The notes below the pieces were generated by a model, which did not search any database, was not told the DNA's origin, and worked only from the letters and a program-made list of their open reading frames with translations. A stretch of 64,000 bases of DNA from Oryza sativa Japonica Group (lineage: Eukaryota > Streptophyta > Magnoliopsida > Poales > Poaceae), in assembly GCF_034140825.1 (NCBI RefSeq), contig NC_089038.1, positions 24,519,501 through 24,583,500 of the forward strand, given 5' to 3'. Both the position numbers and the translations under genes were made by a program. Numbering within the stretch: position 1 is the first letter of the stretch; the number at the start of each line of letters is the position of its first letter. Positions 31,766 to 44,602 of this stretch are shown piece by piece.

Positions 31766-34700
31766 ATGGCTTCTTCCTCTCCACTTCTCCTGCTGCTACT
31801 GCTGCTCCCGCTCGCCGCCGCCACCGCCACCGCGTCGCTCCCGCCGCTGCCGCTCTCGACGGCGTCGCGGTGGGTGGTGGGCGCGGACGGGCGGCGCGTG
31901 AAGCTGGCGTGCGCGAACTGGGCGTCGCACCTGGAGCCCGTGGCGGCGGAGGGCCTGTCGCGCCGCGGCCTTGGGGACATCGCGGCGCGCGTGGCGGCGA
32001 TGGGGTTAAACTGCGTCAGGCTCACCTGGCCGACCTACCTCGCCACCAACGCCACGCTGGCGAACCTGCCGCTGAGAGCGTCGCTGGAACGCCTTGGTAT
32101 GCCGGAGTCCGTGGCCGGCGTCCGGGTCAACAACCCCGGACTCCTCGACCTGCCCCTCATCGATGTGTTCCAGGTGAGCGTCTCTTCGAATAAGCAAACA
32201 CGGAGTAAATGACAACGTTGGTTTCTCCAAGTTGTTAAGTAAACTTATTATTAATGGCAGTTCTAAGAAATGGCTGTTTTTTTTTTAACAACCACCATGG
32301 GAAATGGAAGCTGTTTCTATTGTTAGCGAGTTCGAGTCTTCGAGATGGCGCCAAATTTTACCGTGTCTTACCGCTAGATGCTACTACCTCCGTTTCAGAT
32401 TATAAGACTTTCTAGCATTACCCACATTTATATAGATATTAATGAATCTAAGCACACGTATATGTCTATATTCATTAACATATATATGAATGTGGACAAT
32501 GCTAGAAAGTCTTATAATATGAAACGGAGGAAGCAGTATTTTCGCTGATAGAGTGCAAGAAAATACTCCCTCCGTCCAAGAGTTGTAGGAGAAATTAAGT
32601 AAAGGTTAAGGTGAAACCACTTTCATGTACCCTGGTTGAATCCCCATGCCACCATCCGATTCACCGGGATGGGGAATATAACTATGAGGGATGGTTGAAA
32701 ACTTGGAATGTGGAAATATACTCTAGAAATGTTTATAGAAAATATTCGTGGACTAAATTTAAACACTAGAAATGCTTATATTTGTGGACGGAGGGAGTAG
32801 ATAACGTTGTACCTAGAAGAACATTTACATTTTTTGTTGTTGAAAGCTATGGGCTCATTTAAACATTTAAGTCAGAGTCCATGTAAATTTTACATTTTTC
32901 TGAAGAAATAGCTATTATGATGCATAAGGCTTAATTGTGGAAGCAACAGTATGCAATGAATCAATTGACTTATAGCTAAACCAACTGCAGGTCATGTGGT
33001 TTAATTTAACAAAAACAACTTGCTAAGAAGTCAAAATTTTGCAGATTATTGATTTTGAAATCAGATGATCTCGTCACAATCTTTTCACAAGACTTGCCAA
33101 AGAAACCTAGGGTATCCTCTTTTTTTTTTGCTTATTTAATAAGAACAATCAATTTCAAGTTGAAGGTTTAAGCATAATCAACAATCTGATCGTCCTTTTC
33201 TATTTCAGGAAAAACCAATGGTAATTGTTTGAGTAGCTTTCCCTTTTTCCTTTTGTTTCTCTTCCAAACCAGTTTATGTGAAGATGACATTATTCCTAAT
33301 AGTCACCAAATTGATGGTCCAAGATAAGGGTGCCTTGAAAGTCTCTAGCTAGATAAATTCTTTCTTTGTAAAATATGTTCTGACGATAGATGGCAACTGG
33401 GGTCATTAGGTGGTCTGCTTCCTTTTTTTAAAAAAAAAAATCCAAACCAGGGATGTATTAGTTATCTCTCATTTTACAATGATGTATCTAGTTAGTTGAC
33501 CTAGTAATCTACCAAAACATGTGTTCACATACTCAGGAGTATATTCTGGGAGAGTTTACCCGTACTAAACATTAAATGAAATAAAGTAAACGAGATTTTT
33601 GCTATCAAGTGTTGAATTCTGATTATTTACTCCTTCTGTTAAATTAATAACCATAGGAAGTGGTGTCAGCTTTGGCCAAGAACAATATAATGGTTATACT
33701 TGATAACCAAATGACAACTCCAGGATGGTGCTGCAGCGAAAACGACGGTAATGGCTTTTTTGGTGACAAGTACTTTGGCCCAGAAGAATGGTTGAAAGGC
33801 CTTAGTGCAATGGCAACAATGTTTAGGAACACAAAAAATGTTGTGGGCATGAGTTTAAGAAACGAGCTCCGAGGCTCCAAAAATGTTAGTTTGTGGTTCA
33901 GGTTTGTTACTTACACACTGAGTCTTACTTTTGCTTATAGAAGTATTGAAAAGGCTTTTATGTGTGACTCGTATCATTGGAAAATTTTCGTTTATAATCT
34001 ATTCCAAACTTAGGTACATGCAACTGGGTGCTGAAGTTGTGCATGCGGCAAACCCTGGCGTTCTTGTTATTTTGTCAGGCCTGAACTTCGACAATACTCT
34101 GGATTTCTTGGTCCCAAATCAAATTCAGCTAACATTTACTGGAAAGTTAGTCTTTGAGCAGCACTGGTATGGTTTCTCAGATGATGGAAACTGGGGATCT
34201 CAGAACCAAAACGATGCTTGTGGGATGGTTGTTGATTCCATAAAGAAAAAAGGACTGTTCCTACTTCAGCAAGGCTGGCCACTGTTTTTCTCCGAGTTTG
34301 GGTTTGACATGTCTGGGACACATGTCGCTGACAATCGCTATCTTACCTGCTTCTTAACCGTGGCAGCTGAAATGGATCTGGACTGGGCTATTTGGGCTCT
34401 GCAAGGGAGTTATTATATCAGGGAGGGTACTCTAGCTTATGATGAATCTTATGGATTGCTATCCTGGGATTGGTGTACAGCTAGAAACCCCAGCTTTATT
34501 AAAAGGATTAATGCTCTGCAATCACCATTCCAAGGTTTGTACTTAACCTATCTCAGTTTTATTCTTACATAGCAACGTTGTTAGTAATACAACTCTCAAG
34601 ATTTCTGGAACTGTGCTGTTGTTCTACGTTTTGATAATCACATTAAAAATGGAGCTCTCTGGTAAAATTGAAGTTATAATGAATCCTCAGTTGCTGAACC

Positions 34701-35511
34701 AACAGAAAAAACCTGTGCATATTTCATTGGTTGAATTGGACCGCTTTTCAGTTTTTCACCTTTTTGGGTTGTGTTGGAACAGATTTATTGGAACATATAT
34801 GAAATCGGAGCATTAACTAGTATGCACACATTGGTTTAGCCCTCATCATAGAATAACGTGTCCCTTGAAAAGAAATCACTTGGATGGATACACAGGCCGA
34901 TGTGCAAGAAAGTAAGCAAAGGGGCTATGTAACTTGTAAAAGTCCACTAAAAGTTTGGTCACAACAATATGCACTGTATTTCCTTGAGCTATACATATTA
35001 ATGAATATTCCATCCTCCAGGTCCCGGGCTTCCAAACAGTCAACAGCCTTACAATGTTATATTCCATCCTCTATCTGGGCTTTGTGTCTTGGTGAAATCT
35101 TCAGAGGCACTTGAGTTGGGTCCATGTGATAAATCAAATGCTTGGAATTATACCAAAGGATACGAGTTAATACTCAAACAAACTGGACAATGCCTCCAGG
35201 CGAAGTCTGTTGGTGAGAATGCAAAGCTTGGCACCAGTTGCAGCAAATCCAGTTCAAAGTGGAAGCTACTATCAAATTCAGGAATGCATGTTTCAACTGA
35301 ACTCACCAATAACGGAACCAGAGTATGCTTGGAGGCCAGTCCTGATGGAAATATCACGACAAATCAGTGCAAGTGCCTAACCGTAGATCCGAATTGCAAT
35401 CCTGAGAGTCAGTGGTTCAAAATTATATTAAGCAGTAAACACATACCAGGCGGCACCTCCATTTTGCAGTTGCCATCTCATGGTCCCTGGTCTCCAACAT
35501 CATCTAGTTAA
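31766..35511 (+). CDS. GH5 glycoside hydrolase with C-terminal ricin-B-like domain (copy 1)
   Basis: Four exons (31766-32173, 33657-33901, 34014-34534, 35021-35511) give 554 residues: signal peptide (LLLLLLLLPLAAATATA), a GH5-like catalytic domain starting STASRWVVG, the motif SLRNELRG with likely acid/base Glu206, the motif FFSEFGFD with likely nucleophile Glu312, then a beta-trefoil ricin-B-like domain from about residue 392 (FHPLSGLCV, LELGPCD, QCLQAKS, ESQWFKI). It is probably secreted and acts on a cell-wall or glycoside beta-linkage; the substrate is not known. The start at 31766 begins the signal peptide. One codon after NELRG is missing relative to copies 2 and 3. Intron 1 (1483 bp) has gained two Stowaway MITEs. 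Confidence 0.9.
32384..32533. mobile_element. Stowaway MITE in GH5 copy 1 intron 1
   Basis: 150 bp with inverted ends (CTACCTCCGTTTCAG... / ...GAAACGGAGGAAG) and TA before the left end. Same family as 1187-1326 (shared ATTATAAGACTTTCTAGCAT). Absent from intron 1 of GH5 copy 2. Confidence 0.8.
32566..32797. mobile_element. Second Stowaway MITE in GH5 copy 1 intron 1
   Basis: 232 bp, starts CTCCCTCCGTCC and ends GGACGGAGGGAG, with TA on both sides. It lies 32 bp from the previous MITE and is of another subfamily (GAGTTGTAGGAG interior). Confidence 0.8.
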
Positions 35512-35882
35512 TCTTGGACTATTTCGAAAATATCCTGTTTGAATTTGATCAAGGACGAATATGACAGAGCAAGTGTCAAGTTCCAGATGGTTATTCAAGG
35601 CAATTGGATGACTATAGTATTGCAGCTTGTAAAATAATACACAGAACACCGTATGTGTACAGTAGTAGTACCATTGATTTCTTGTTTTCTAGAGTCCTGT
35701 TGAAATATGTCCTATCATATGTGTACAAAAATTAAGAATAAAAGAATGTACAGATAAATACCCTGCTTTTTCTTTGATACTACAGAGAATAAAAGGGATA
35801 TCTTTTTATAGTTGGTGTCATATGTTGACATGGGTGAAAACATTTTTTAGCCGGGTTGGCCGAAGACATGGCCAACCAATTA
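35512..35882. other. GH5 copy 1 3' flank
   Basis: Probable 3' UTR, similar to the flank after 40380, then spacer. Nothing else was seen. Confidence 0.4.
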
Positions 35883-36032
35883 CTTCCTCCGTTTCACAAT
35901 GTAAGTCATTCTAGCATTTCCCATATTCATATTGATATTAATGAATCTAAATAGATATATATGTTTAGATTCATTAAGATTAATATGAATGTGGAAAATG
36001 CTAAAATAGTTTACATTGTGAAACGGAGGGAG
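35883..36032. mobile_element. Stowaway MITE between GH5 copies 1 and 2
   Basis: 150 bp with inverted ends CTTCCTCCGTTTCACAATGT / ACATTGTGAAACGGAGGGAG and TA on both sides. Confidence 0.85.
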
Positions 36033-36182
36033 TACATCAAGATTTAGAGAGAAAAGTTACAAATTACAAATTGATGTTGACAGTAGGCTGTCGAGGGCGG
36101 GGCTAAAGGAAATAAAGCCGGCGCATCTTAGAACACAACTATTGTTAGCGTGCCGGTAACAGCAAACACCAACTACTGTTCT

Positions 36183-36768
36183 TGCATCTTGAACAAACCC
36201 CGCTTCGCGCCACACCATGATTTTCTCCTTCCTTCACTTCCGCGAACAGACATCAACTCTGCATTGCTTGTCACTGCATCCGCACTTGGCGAAGCCCATG
36301 CGAATATGCGATGATGGTGTAAGTCCGCCCGCACATACAGCCAGAGAAACGCATCCGGTGTTGAGCATTTCCACGAACAGGTGGTGGGTGTCCTGTGGGT
36401 GCCCCCCTCACGCGCACGGAGCAAGGACGTTGTGCGTTCTGCTCGGAGAGAGGCGAACAGGGGCCCGAGGCGGAGCAGACGGAGCGCGTAGGCAAGGCGG
36501 GAAGGGAGAGCCACCGTCAACTCGACGGGAGCGACGACGGATTCGGGCGAGGTGGCGAGCGCGCGGGGGCTTGATCAAAGGAGGGCCGCGTGGAGCTGAT
36601 GCGCGTCGCACAGAGCCACGCCGGCACACCGCGGGAGGTATGAAAGGCGACGGCGGCGGCGGCGCCGTCGCAGGCGTGGCGGTGGCGAGGAGAGGCGGCC
36701 ATCGGAGTGCGCGCTTCCGCAGTTAAAGCCCCCAACCGCTTAACCGAACGAGCCCGGGCTGTCACGTT
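36183..36768 (-). pseudogene. 5' fragment of the duplicated PPR gene
   Basis: The minus strand from 36768 down resembles the 5' end of the PPR relic at 31610-31115 (MTARARSVKRLG versus MTAAARAVKRLG; ARSPPRPNPS and TCSWKCSTP pieces in both). It then jumps to a stretch (ASPSADAVTSNAE) that resembles a piece much further along copy 1 (SVDAVTMQ near 30640), so the middle is deleted. The DYW part is absent. It is head-to-head with GH5 copy 2, just as copy 1 is with its GH5 gene. Confidence 0.65.
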
Positions 36769-36915
36769 TCGCTAATTATCCAAGCGGACGAAGACCATAC
36801 GTGACACTGCAACCGGGGCCCACCGTCGTCCGGGCCCACCTGTCATTCACACGTCTTTTTTCCTTTTAAACGCACTAGATCCGCCTCGTTGGCATTCTGC
36901 CACGCCATAGTTACC

Positions 36916-39900
36916 ATGGCTTCCTCCGCTTGTCCCACTCCACTTCTCCTGCTGCTGCTCCCGCTCGCCGCCGCCGCCGCCTCGCTCCCGCCGCTGCCGC
37001 TCTCGACGGCGTCGCGGTGGGTGGTGGGCGCGGACGGGCGGCGCGTGAAGCTGGCGTGCGCGAACTGGGCGTCGCACCTGGAGCCCGTGGCGGCGGAGGG
37101 CCTGTCGCGCCGCGGCGTGGGGGACATCGCGGCGCGCGTGGCGGCGATGGGGTTCAACTGCGTCAGGCTCACCTGGCCGACCTACCTCGCCACCAACGCC
37201 ACGCTGGCGAGCCTGCCGCTGCGGTGGTCGCTGGAGCGCTTTGGCATGCGGGAGTCCGTCGCCGGCGTCCGGGTCAACAACCCCGGACTCCTTGACCTGC
37301 CCCTCATCGATGTGTTCCAGGTAAGGGTTTCTCTTCGAGTAGCCAAAACAATATCCAAGCATTGGTTTGGCAAAAAGATTTTGGAGCTATCCGGCCAGTG
37401 TTCTACCCTTCTTAGATTTTGGCATTTTTAAATCTAACCTCGTTAGATTTTGGCAATGTTAACCAAATCTTATTAATGATAGTCTGAAGAAATAGTTCCT
37501 TAGTTTTTCTTACCACCACCATTAAATTGGCAGCTAGCTGTTTCTACTGTTAGCAAGTCAAAGATGGTCAATTTTTTACTGTCTTGCCGCTAGAAACTAG
37601 TCTTTTGATGATGGAATGCAAGAAAAGTAAGTAGGAGTAACTTTGTGTGAGATGAACAGACTGATTTACAATCTTGATGAAAGCTATGTGTCCGTTTAAA
37701 CATTTAAGTCGGAGTCCATGCAAATTTTATATTGTCTGACGAAATAGTCATTACGATGCAATGATGCATAAGATTGTAGACTTACATTGTGGCAAGCAAC
37801 AGTATGCATTGAACCAATTGACTTATAGCTAAACCAACTGCAGGCCATGCGGTTTTATTTAACAAAAAAACTAGTTGCTTAGAAGTCAAAACTTTGGAGA
37901 TGATGGATTTTGAAATCAGATGATATCATCTCAACCTTGTCATAAAGCTTCCCAAAGAAACTTTAGGATATCCATTTTTGCATAATTAATAAGAACAATC
38001 AATTTCATGTTGAGGGCTTAAGTGTATAAGAAAGATCTGATCATATTTTCTATTTCAGGAAAGGCCAACAGTAGTTGTTGCTTGAATAGATTTCATTTTC
38101 CCCTTTTATTTTCTTCCAAACAAGTTTAATTTGAACGTGTACAGATTACCTACTAGTTACCAAATTAATGGTCCAAGAGGGTATCTTGCAAGCCACAATA
38201 CTCTAGCTAGAACAGATCTTTCTTTCTACGGATCTATTCTAATGATTAAGATAGACGGCAACTGGTTGCATTAGGTGTACTACTTTTTATCTAATCCAAA
38301 TCAAGTATCTATAGTTATCTCTCTTTTTGCAATGAGTTATCCAGTTAGTTGACCCAGTAATCTGTGAAAACAGATGCTCATAGAGTCACGAGTATATAGA
38401 GAGTTTATATGTACTAAATATGAAAGGAAACTAAAGTAAACAGTTTTAATACATGATAAAAACTCTGGTTTTTTATTCCATCTGACATGGTTAACATTGA
38501 ACAACTGTAGGAAGTAGTGTCAGCTTTGGCCAGGAACAATATTATGGTCATACTTGATAACCAAATGACCACTCCAGGATGGTGCTGCAGCACAACTGAT
38601 GGTAATGGCTTCTTTGGTGACAAGTACTTTGACCCAGAAGAATGGTTGAATGGCCTCAAGACAATGGCAACAATGTTTAGGAAAACAAAAAATGTTGTGG
38701 GCATGAGCTTGAGGAACGAACTCCGGGGCCCCTATGAAAATGTTAGTTTGTGGTACAGGTTGTCACTGAAACCTAAAGGCCTTGTTTTTATCTCAATTGA
38801 TAGGGATTTTTTTGTGTGACCCATGGTATTGGAAAATTTCATTTACAATCTATTCTCATTTAGGTACATGAAGGAGGGTGCTGAATCTGTGCATACAGCA
38901 AATCCTGACGTCCTTGTTATCTTGTCGGGCCTGGAATTCGACAACACTCTCAACTTCGTGGTCCCAAATCAAATTCACCTATCATTTACTGGAAAGTTAG
39001 TCTTTGAGCAGCATTGGTATGGTTTCTCAGATGGTGGCAACTGGGAATCTCAGAACCAAAATGATGTTTGTGGGATGGTTGTTGGTTTCATAAAGAATAA
39101 AGGACTTTTCCTACTTCAGCAAGGCTGGCCATTGTTTTTCTCCGAGTTTGGGTTTGATATGTCTGGCACACACACCGGGGACAACCGCTATCTCACTTGC
39201 TTCTTAAGTGTGGCAGCTGAAATGGATCTGGACTGGGCTATTTGGGCTCTGCAAGGGAGTTACTATATCAGAGAGGGCACTCTAGCTTATGATGAATCAT
39301 ATGGATTGCTATCATGGGATTGGTGTACAGCTAGAAATCCCAGTTTTATTAAAAGGATCAATTCTCTGCAATCACCATTTCAAGGTTTGTGCTTCGCCTA
39401 TCTCAGTTTTATTCTTGTCTAGCAACATTATCAGGAATATGGGAACATAGATTTTTGGAATGTTCTACATTTCGAATTTTATGTGGTAAGATTATATACT
39501 TTATACTGGACTGTTCTAATAAAAAAAAAGCATTTGACCTCTTTTAGTGAATCAACACATAAACTTCTGCATGTTTCGTCATAGGATTGGGCCCCTTCTC
39601 AGTACTTAATTGTTGGCTGAAATTTATTTTGCACTGATATAAATTTCAGATTATCCACCAGTATGCATGCATTGTTTTAGCCCTTTCATGAAATGACAAT
39701 ATGACATGTACCCTCTTAAGAGAACACTTCGATATATGGATAGTGCCGATGTAAGACATTTAAACAAAATATGGTATGTAAGACATTAGACAAAATAAGT
39801 AATGTGCCATGTAAAAATCTGGTAAATTTTAATCATTGCAATATGCACTATATTTCCTTGAGTTAGATAATAGTGCAAACTTATTTACACTCCAGGCCCT

Positions 39901-40380
39901 GGACTACCGAACAGCCAAGAACCTTACAACGTAATATTCCATCCTCTATCCGGGCTTTGTGTCGTGGTGAAATCATCAGAGGCACTTGAGTTGGGTCCAT
40001 GTGATGAATCAAACGCTTGGAACTACACATCAACACACGAGTTGGTACTGCAACACACTGGTCAATGCCTCCAGGTCAAGTCTGTCGGTGAGAATGCACA
40101 GCTTGGGACCGATTGCAGCAAATCCAGTTCAAAGTGGCAGCTAATATCAAATTCAGGAATGCATGTTTCGACTGAACTCACTAAAAATGGAACCAGAGTA
40201 TGCCTGGATGCCACTCCTGATGGTATCATCACAACAAATCCGTGCAAGTGCCTAACCGGAGATCCAAATTGCAATCCTGAGAGCCAGTGGTTCAAAATTA
40301 TATTAAGCAGTAGACACACAGGCACCTCCATTTTGCAGTTGCCATCTGATGGTCCCTGGTCTCCAACATCATCTAGTTAA
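36916..40380 (+). CDS. GH5 glycoside hydrolase with C-terminal ricin-B-like domain (copy 2)
   Basis: Four exons (36916-37320, 38511-38758, 38864-39384, 39896-40380) give 552 residues, with the same layout as copy 1: signal peptide, catalytic domain with likely acid/base Glu205 in SLRNELRG and nucleophile Glu312 in FFSEFGFD, and a ricin-B-like domain to the end (LELGPCDESNAWNY, QCLQVKS, ESQWFKI). Intron positions are the same as in copy 1, and even intron sequence is alignable, showing a recent duplication. Intron 1 is 1190 bp without MITEs. All expected core residues are present. Confidence 0.92.
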
Positions 40381-42322
40381 CCATGGCACTATTTCGAAAA
40401 TATCCTGATTGCGTGTGGTGGATGAATATGACAGAGTAAGGGCCAAGTTCCACCTAGTTAATCAAGGCAATTGGATGACTATATTATTGTAATTTGTAAA
40501 ATAATACACAGAACTCCACATGTATATAGTGATGCCATTGAATTCACTTGTGCCTTGTTCTATAGAGTTCTGTTGAAACATGTCCTATGTGTACAAAAAC
40601 TAGAGAGAATAAAAGGAATGTACAGAAAAATACCATGCTTGTTCTCTGATATACTATATAGAATAAAAAGTGTTAGTATTTTACGGTTGGTATATGTTGA
40701 CATGGCTTAAAACATTGCAAAGTTCACTCAAAGGGATGGTGTCCAGTTATTGAGGTCGCGTGCATGGGTTGTCCACTTATTGAAATTTCTCATGCACATC
40801 TCAACTTGTGCATAGTTGGATACTTTTTTTTCTTCTGAAGACTTCACAGGTACTGGCTCAACAACCTCATAAGTCACTGCTTTGATTCGAGGGATGAAGC
40901 AAAAAACTACAACAGGAGCATCAGTCTGAGATCAATATTATTTCAGTTCCTCAGCAATTTACTGAATAATGCAGCTAGGAAATCTGCACTTCCCTTCTTA
41001 ATACATTGGTACACAACTCTCCTACGTGTTCGAGAAAATAAAATTGTATTCTGAATCTGAAATATGCAAACAGCAATCGTGGCGCCAGAGAAAGGCCTTT
41101 CCCTATATTTTCAGTACACTCAACTTCTTTCCCTCTTTGTTCATTTCAATGTCGCCTTTCTCCTTTCCTTTTAGTTGAAGGGCAAAATCCTCATTCATCC
41201 TAGTTCATATTCAGCACGGCATTTCTTAACTGATCTGATGTGAGACAGATACGGAATCGCAAGCAGTTTACATGCATGATCTGGAATACAACTAGCAACA
41301 TTCTTAGAGTAAAAGCAAAACCTCTTAACCTGTCTTTGTAGCTGAATTGTTGACAACGGCGTGAGGCTTTGGACGAGCTCCTCATAAACAGGATGCAAAT
41401 AAATCCCAGTTGTGTGTGCACCAATGCTACACTACTGAATATTGATTGCTTCACGAAAAAATTATACTAACCAACCACGATTAGATCTGGTATTAATTGC
41501 AAATGAGGTACTACTAATAATCGATGCAAGTAACCAACATCAATACTCCAGTATCACTATAAGAAGTCCAAACCGAAGCTGTAACTGCAAGGGTTTGGTG
41601 GCCATTTTTACTCCAACCACCCACCGACCGACGTGCAGAGATTCTTTGTTTTCTCTGGTTCTGATTTCTGAAATAGGCCAGGTTGGTTTGGCTCATCAGT
41701 CGGATTATCAACCGGATTATTAGTACCACGATTCCAAAAGTACGTCTTCGAAAAATTTCTTTATCAGCATTGCTTCTTTAATTCATAAGTACGCCATACA
41801 TTGCCCATAATAAGCTATCATCCGCTTCTTATTAAAACGGATTATTTACTCCATATTTCAAAAATATTTATTTTCTTTACTATAAGCAATGTTGCCTAGG
41901 CTATTTATTTTATATTATTCATTAAGTTTATTTCTTTAAATATTTAATTTATCTTTATAATTAAATTGATAGTTCACGATAATAATGTGCAAATAAACGC
42001 GCTATGCACTGCATTGTCACAGACGTACAGTGATGTCGCTTAGCTTGTCCTGCCTTGAAGGATAAAACAGTATTTGGTTGCATTCTTGAAACATCAGCAA
42101 TGCGATTTGCTCACTCACCCTCATTCATGGCCTCTCCACTTCACACATGTCAAGGACCAGCAGCATAGCTTAGGAGAGATCGTCGTCTTCCGCCCATGGC
42201 AATCCCGTGAAGCCTCGCCATTCCCCATGCCGAAGCAACCCCGCCGCCGTAGTACTCGCTATAAATCCACCTCGCCGCTGCTTCTTCTCGGTGTCTCGCA
42301 TTGCCGGACGGCCGGCGTCGAC
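40381..42322. other. Long spacer between GH5 copies 2 and 3
   Basis: It starts with the GH5 copy 2 3' flank (a relative of 35512-35760). The rest is AT-rich, most strongly at 41820-41990, with no recognised gene and no repeat with firm ends. The last 150 bp are GC-rich and are probably promoter and leader of copy 3. Confidence 0.4.
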
Positions 42323-44602
42323 ATGAGGCTCGTGGTGGTGTGGCTCGCCGCGGTGGCGGTTCTTGGTCTGGCCAGCCATGGGCGCCCCGCGGCGGCGGCG
42401 GCAGCGACGACGCTGTCGACGGCGTCGAGGTGGATCGTCGACGAGGGCGGGAACAGGGTGAAGCTGGCGTGCGTGAACTGGCCGTCGCACCTGGAGCCGA
42501 TGCTGGCGGAAGGGCTGGGCAAGCAGCCTGTGGGCGCCATCGCCAAGGACGTGGTCGCCATGGGTTTCAACTGCGTCCGCCTCACCTGGGCCACGTTCAT
42601 GGTGACCAACGCCTCCTACTCCTCCCTCACCGTCGCCCAGTCCTTCCAGCGCCTCAACCTCACCGAGTCCCTCGCCGCCATCCGCGTCAACAACCCCTCC
42701 CTCGTCGACCTCAAGCTCATCGACGCCTTCAAGGCAAGATCATTGTTATCTACTACTTATTTTTGACAATGCGAGAGAGAGAGAGAGATTGACCGACGAC
42801 GCGCGGCGCGGCGCGGCGTGGCGTGGCGTGGCGTGGCGTGCAGGCGGTGGTGAGTAGCCTGGGGGAGAACGGCGTGATGGTGATACTGGACAACCACGTG
42901 AGCAAGCCGGGGTGGTGCTGCGGCAACAACGACGGCAACGGCTTCTTCGGCGACGCGTACTTCGACCCGGACGTGTGGGTCGACGGCCTCACCAAGATGG
43001 CCACCATGTTCGCCGCCGTCCCCAGCGTCGTCGCCATGAGCCTCCGCAACGAGCTCCGGGGCCCCCGCCAGAACTCCGCCGACTGGTACAAGTAAGTCAC
43101 ACCAGTTCACCACCCATTTGCTCGATCGATCCTCCTCATCAATTTGCACACCGACCGCCATGATTAGCATCTGCATCCAAGAACCACGCATTGTTCATCG
43201 TCGGCCATGTCCTGGATCGATCAGTAAATGAACCTGAAGCTAGTGGTGGTTGGCAGCTGAGCTGACTGACCGCGTCCGCCATTGCTCGTCCCTGCACAAG
43301 CATGTGAAGAACAGTAATGGCAATAATCTGATGCAGTTGCAGTTCGCATCATTCATTTCAGTGTACTGTGTACTAGCGCCATCTGCAAAAAATAAAAATA
43401 AAAAATGGCGCCAACGATGTAGCGGCTGAGCTGATAGCTGACGACTGCGCGGGAAAAAAATGGCGTGCGTGCATGCAGGTACATGCAGCGCGGGGCGGAG
43501 GCGGTGCACGCGGCGAACCCGCGCGTGGTGGTGATCCTGTCCGGCATGAGCTTCGACAACGACCTGGCGTTCCTCAACTCGCGGCAGGTGAACGTCAGCT
43601 TCGCCGGGAAGGTGGCGTTCGAGGTGCACTGGTACGGCTTCTCCGACGGGCAGGCGTGGCGGGCGGGGAACGCCAACCAGGTGTGCGCGCGGGTGGCGGC
43701 GAGCGTGTCGCGCCGCGCGCTGTACCTGCTCGACCAAGGGTGGCCGGTGTTCCTCAGCGAGTTCGGCGTCGACAACCGCGGCGGCAACGTCAACGACAAC
43801 CGGTACTACGGCTGCGTCGCCGCCGTCGCCGCCGACCTCGACCTCGACTGGGCGCTCTGGACGCTGCAGGGGAGTTACTACCTCCGGGAGGGCGTCCTGG
43901 GCCTCGACGAGGTCTACGGCGTGCTCGACTGGGCGTGGTGCAAGCCCCGCAACGACACCGCCCTGACCAGGCTCCACGCCCTGCAGCGCCCCTTCAGAGG
44001 TAGGTTCGCCGCCGCCGCCGCCGGTATCTATCTTCTCCGGCGATGACTTTGGTTTGGCGTGTGCAGGGCCTGGTCTGGCGGAGGCGGCGCCGTACACGGT
44101 GATGTTCCACCCGACGACGGGGCGGTGCGTGGTGCGGCGGTCGTCGTCGGTGGTGCAGACGACGCTGGAGCTGGGGTCCTGCGGCGAGGCGGAGGCGTGG
44201 GCGTACACGGCGAGCCAGCAGAGGCTGTCGCCGCGGGACAGCCCGCTGCTGTGCCTCCGCGCCGAGGGCGCCGGCCGGCCGGCGCGCCTCGGCCTGTCGT
44301 GCGGCGACGAGCTGGCGCGGTGGAGCCTCACCTCGGACTCCAAGCTGCACCTCGCCGTCAACGCCTCGTCGTCGTCGTCGTCCCCCGAGACCAGCAACGG
44401 CGGCATGCTCTGCCTGGACGTCGGCGACGATGGCCGGAGCTTGGTGACCAACCCGTGCCGGTGCCTGAGCGCGGACAACAGCTGCGACCCGGAGAGCCAG
44501 TGGTTCAAGCTGGTGACCAGCACGAGGAGCGTGGCGGCGACGAACACCATGCTCGCGCAGCTGCCGCCAAAGCTCAGGTCATGGAAGATTAGGTCCCTCT
44601 GA
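42323..44602 (+). CDS. GH5 glycoside hydrolase with C-terminal ricin-B-like domain (copy 3, GC-rich)
   Basis: Four exons (42323-42733, 42844-43091, 43479-43999, 44067-44602) give 571 residues. Signal peptide (VVVWLAAVAVLGLA), then the catalytic domain with likely acid/base Glu207 (SLRNELRG) and nucleophile Glu314 (FLSEFGVD), then the ricin-B-like domain (FHPTTGRCVV, LELGSCGE, ESQWFKL). Intron sites equal those of copies 1 and 2, but the introns are much shorter and the third-position GC is very high, so it is an older paralogue. The first intron uses a GC donor (AAG|GCAAGA) with a normal AG acceptor; a GT donor giving the same junction is not available. An in-frame upstream reading exists from about 42074, but 42323 directly begins the signal peptide. 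Confidence 0.9.
42774..42842. repeat. Microsatellite and GGCGT minisatellite in GH5 copy 3 intron 1
   Basis: A (GA)n run is followed by GCGGC and then GGCGT repeats, which run directly into the acceptor CAG at 42841-42843. The 110-bp intron is thus largely simple repeat. Confidence 0.8.
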
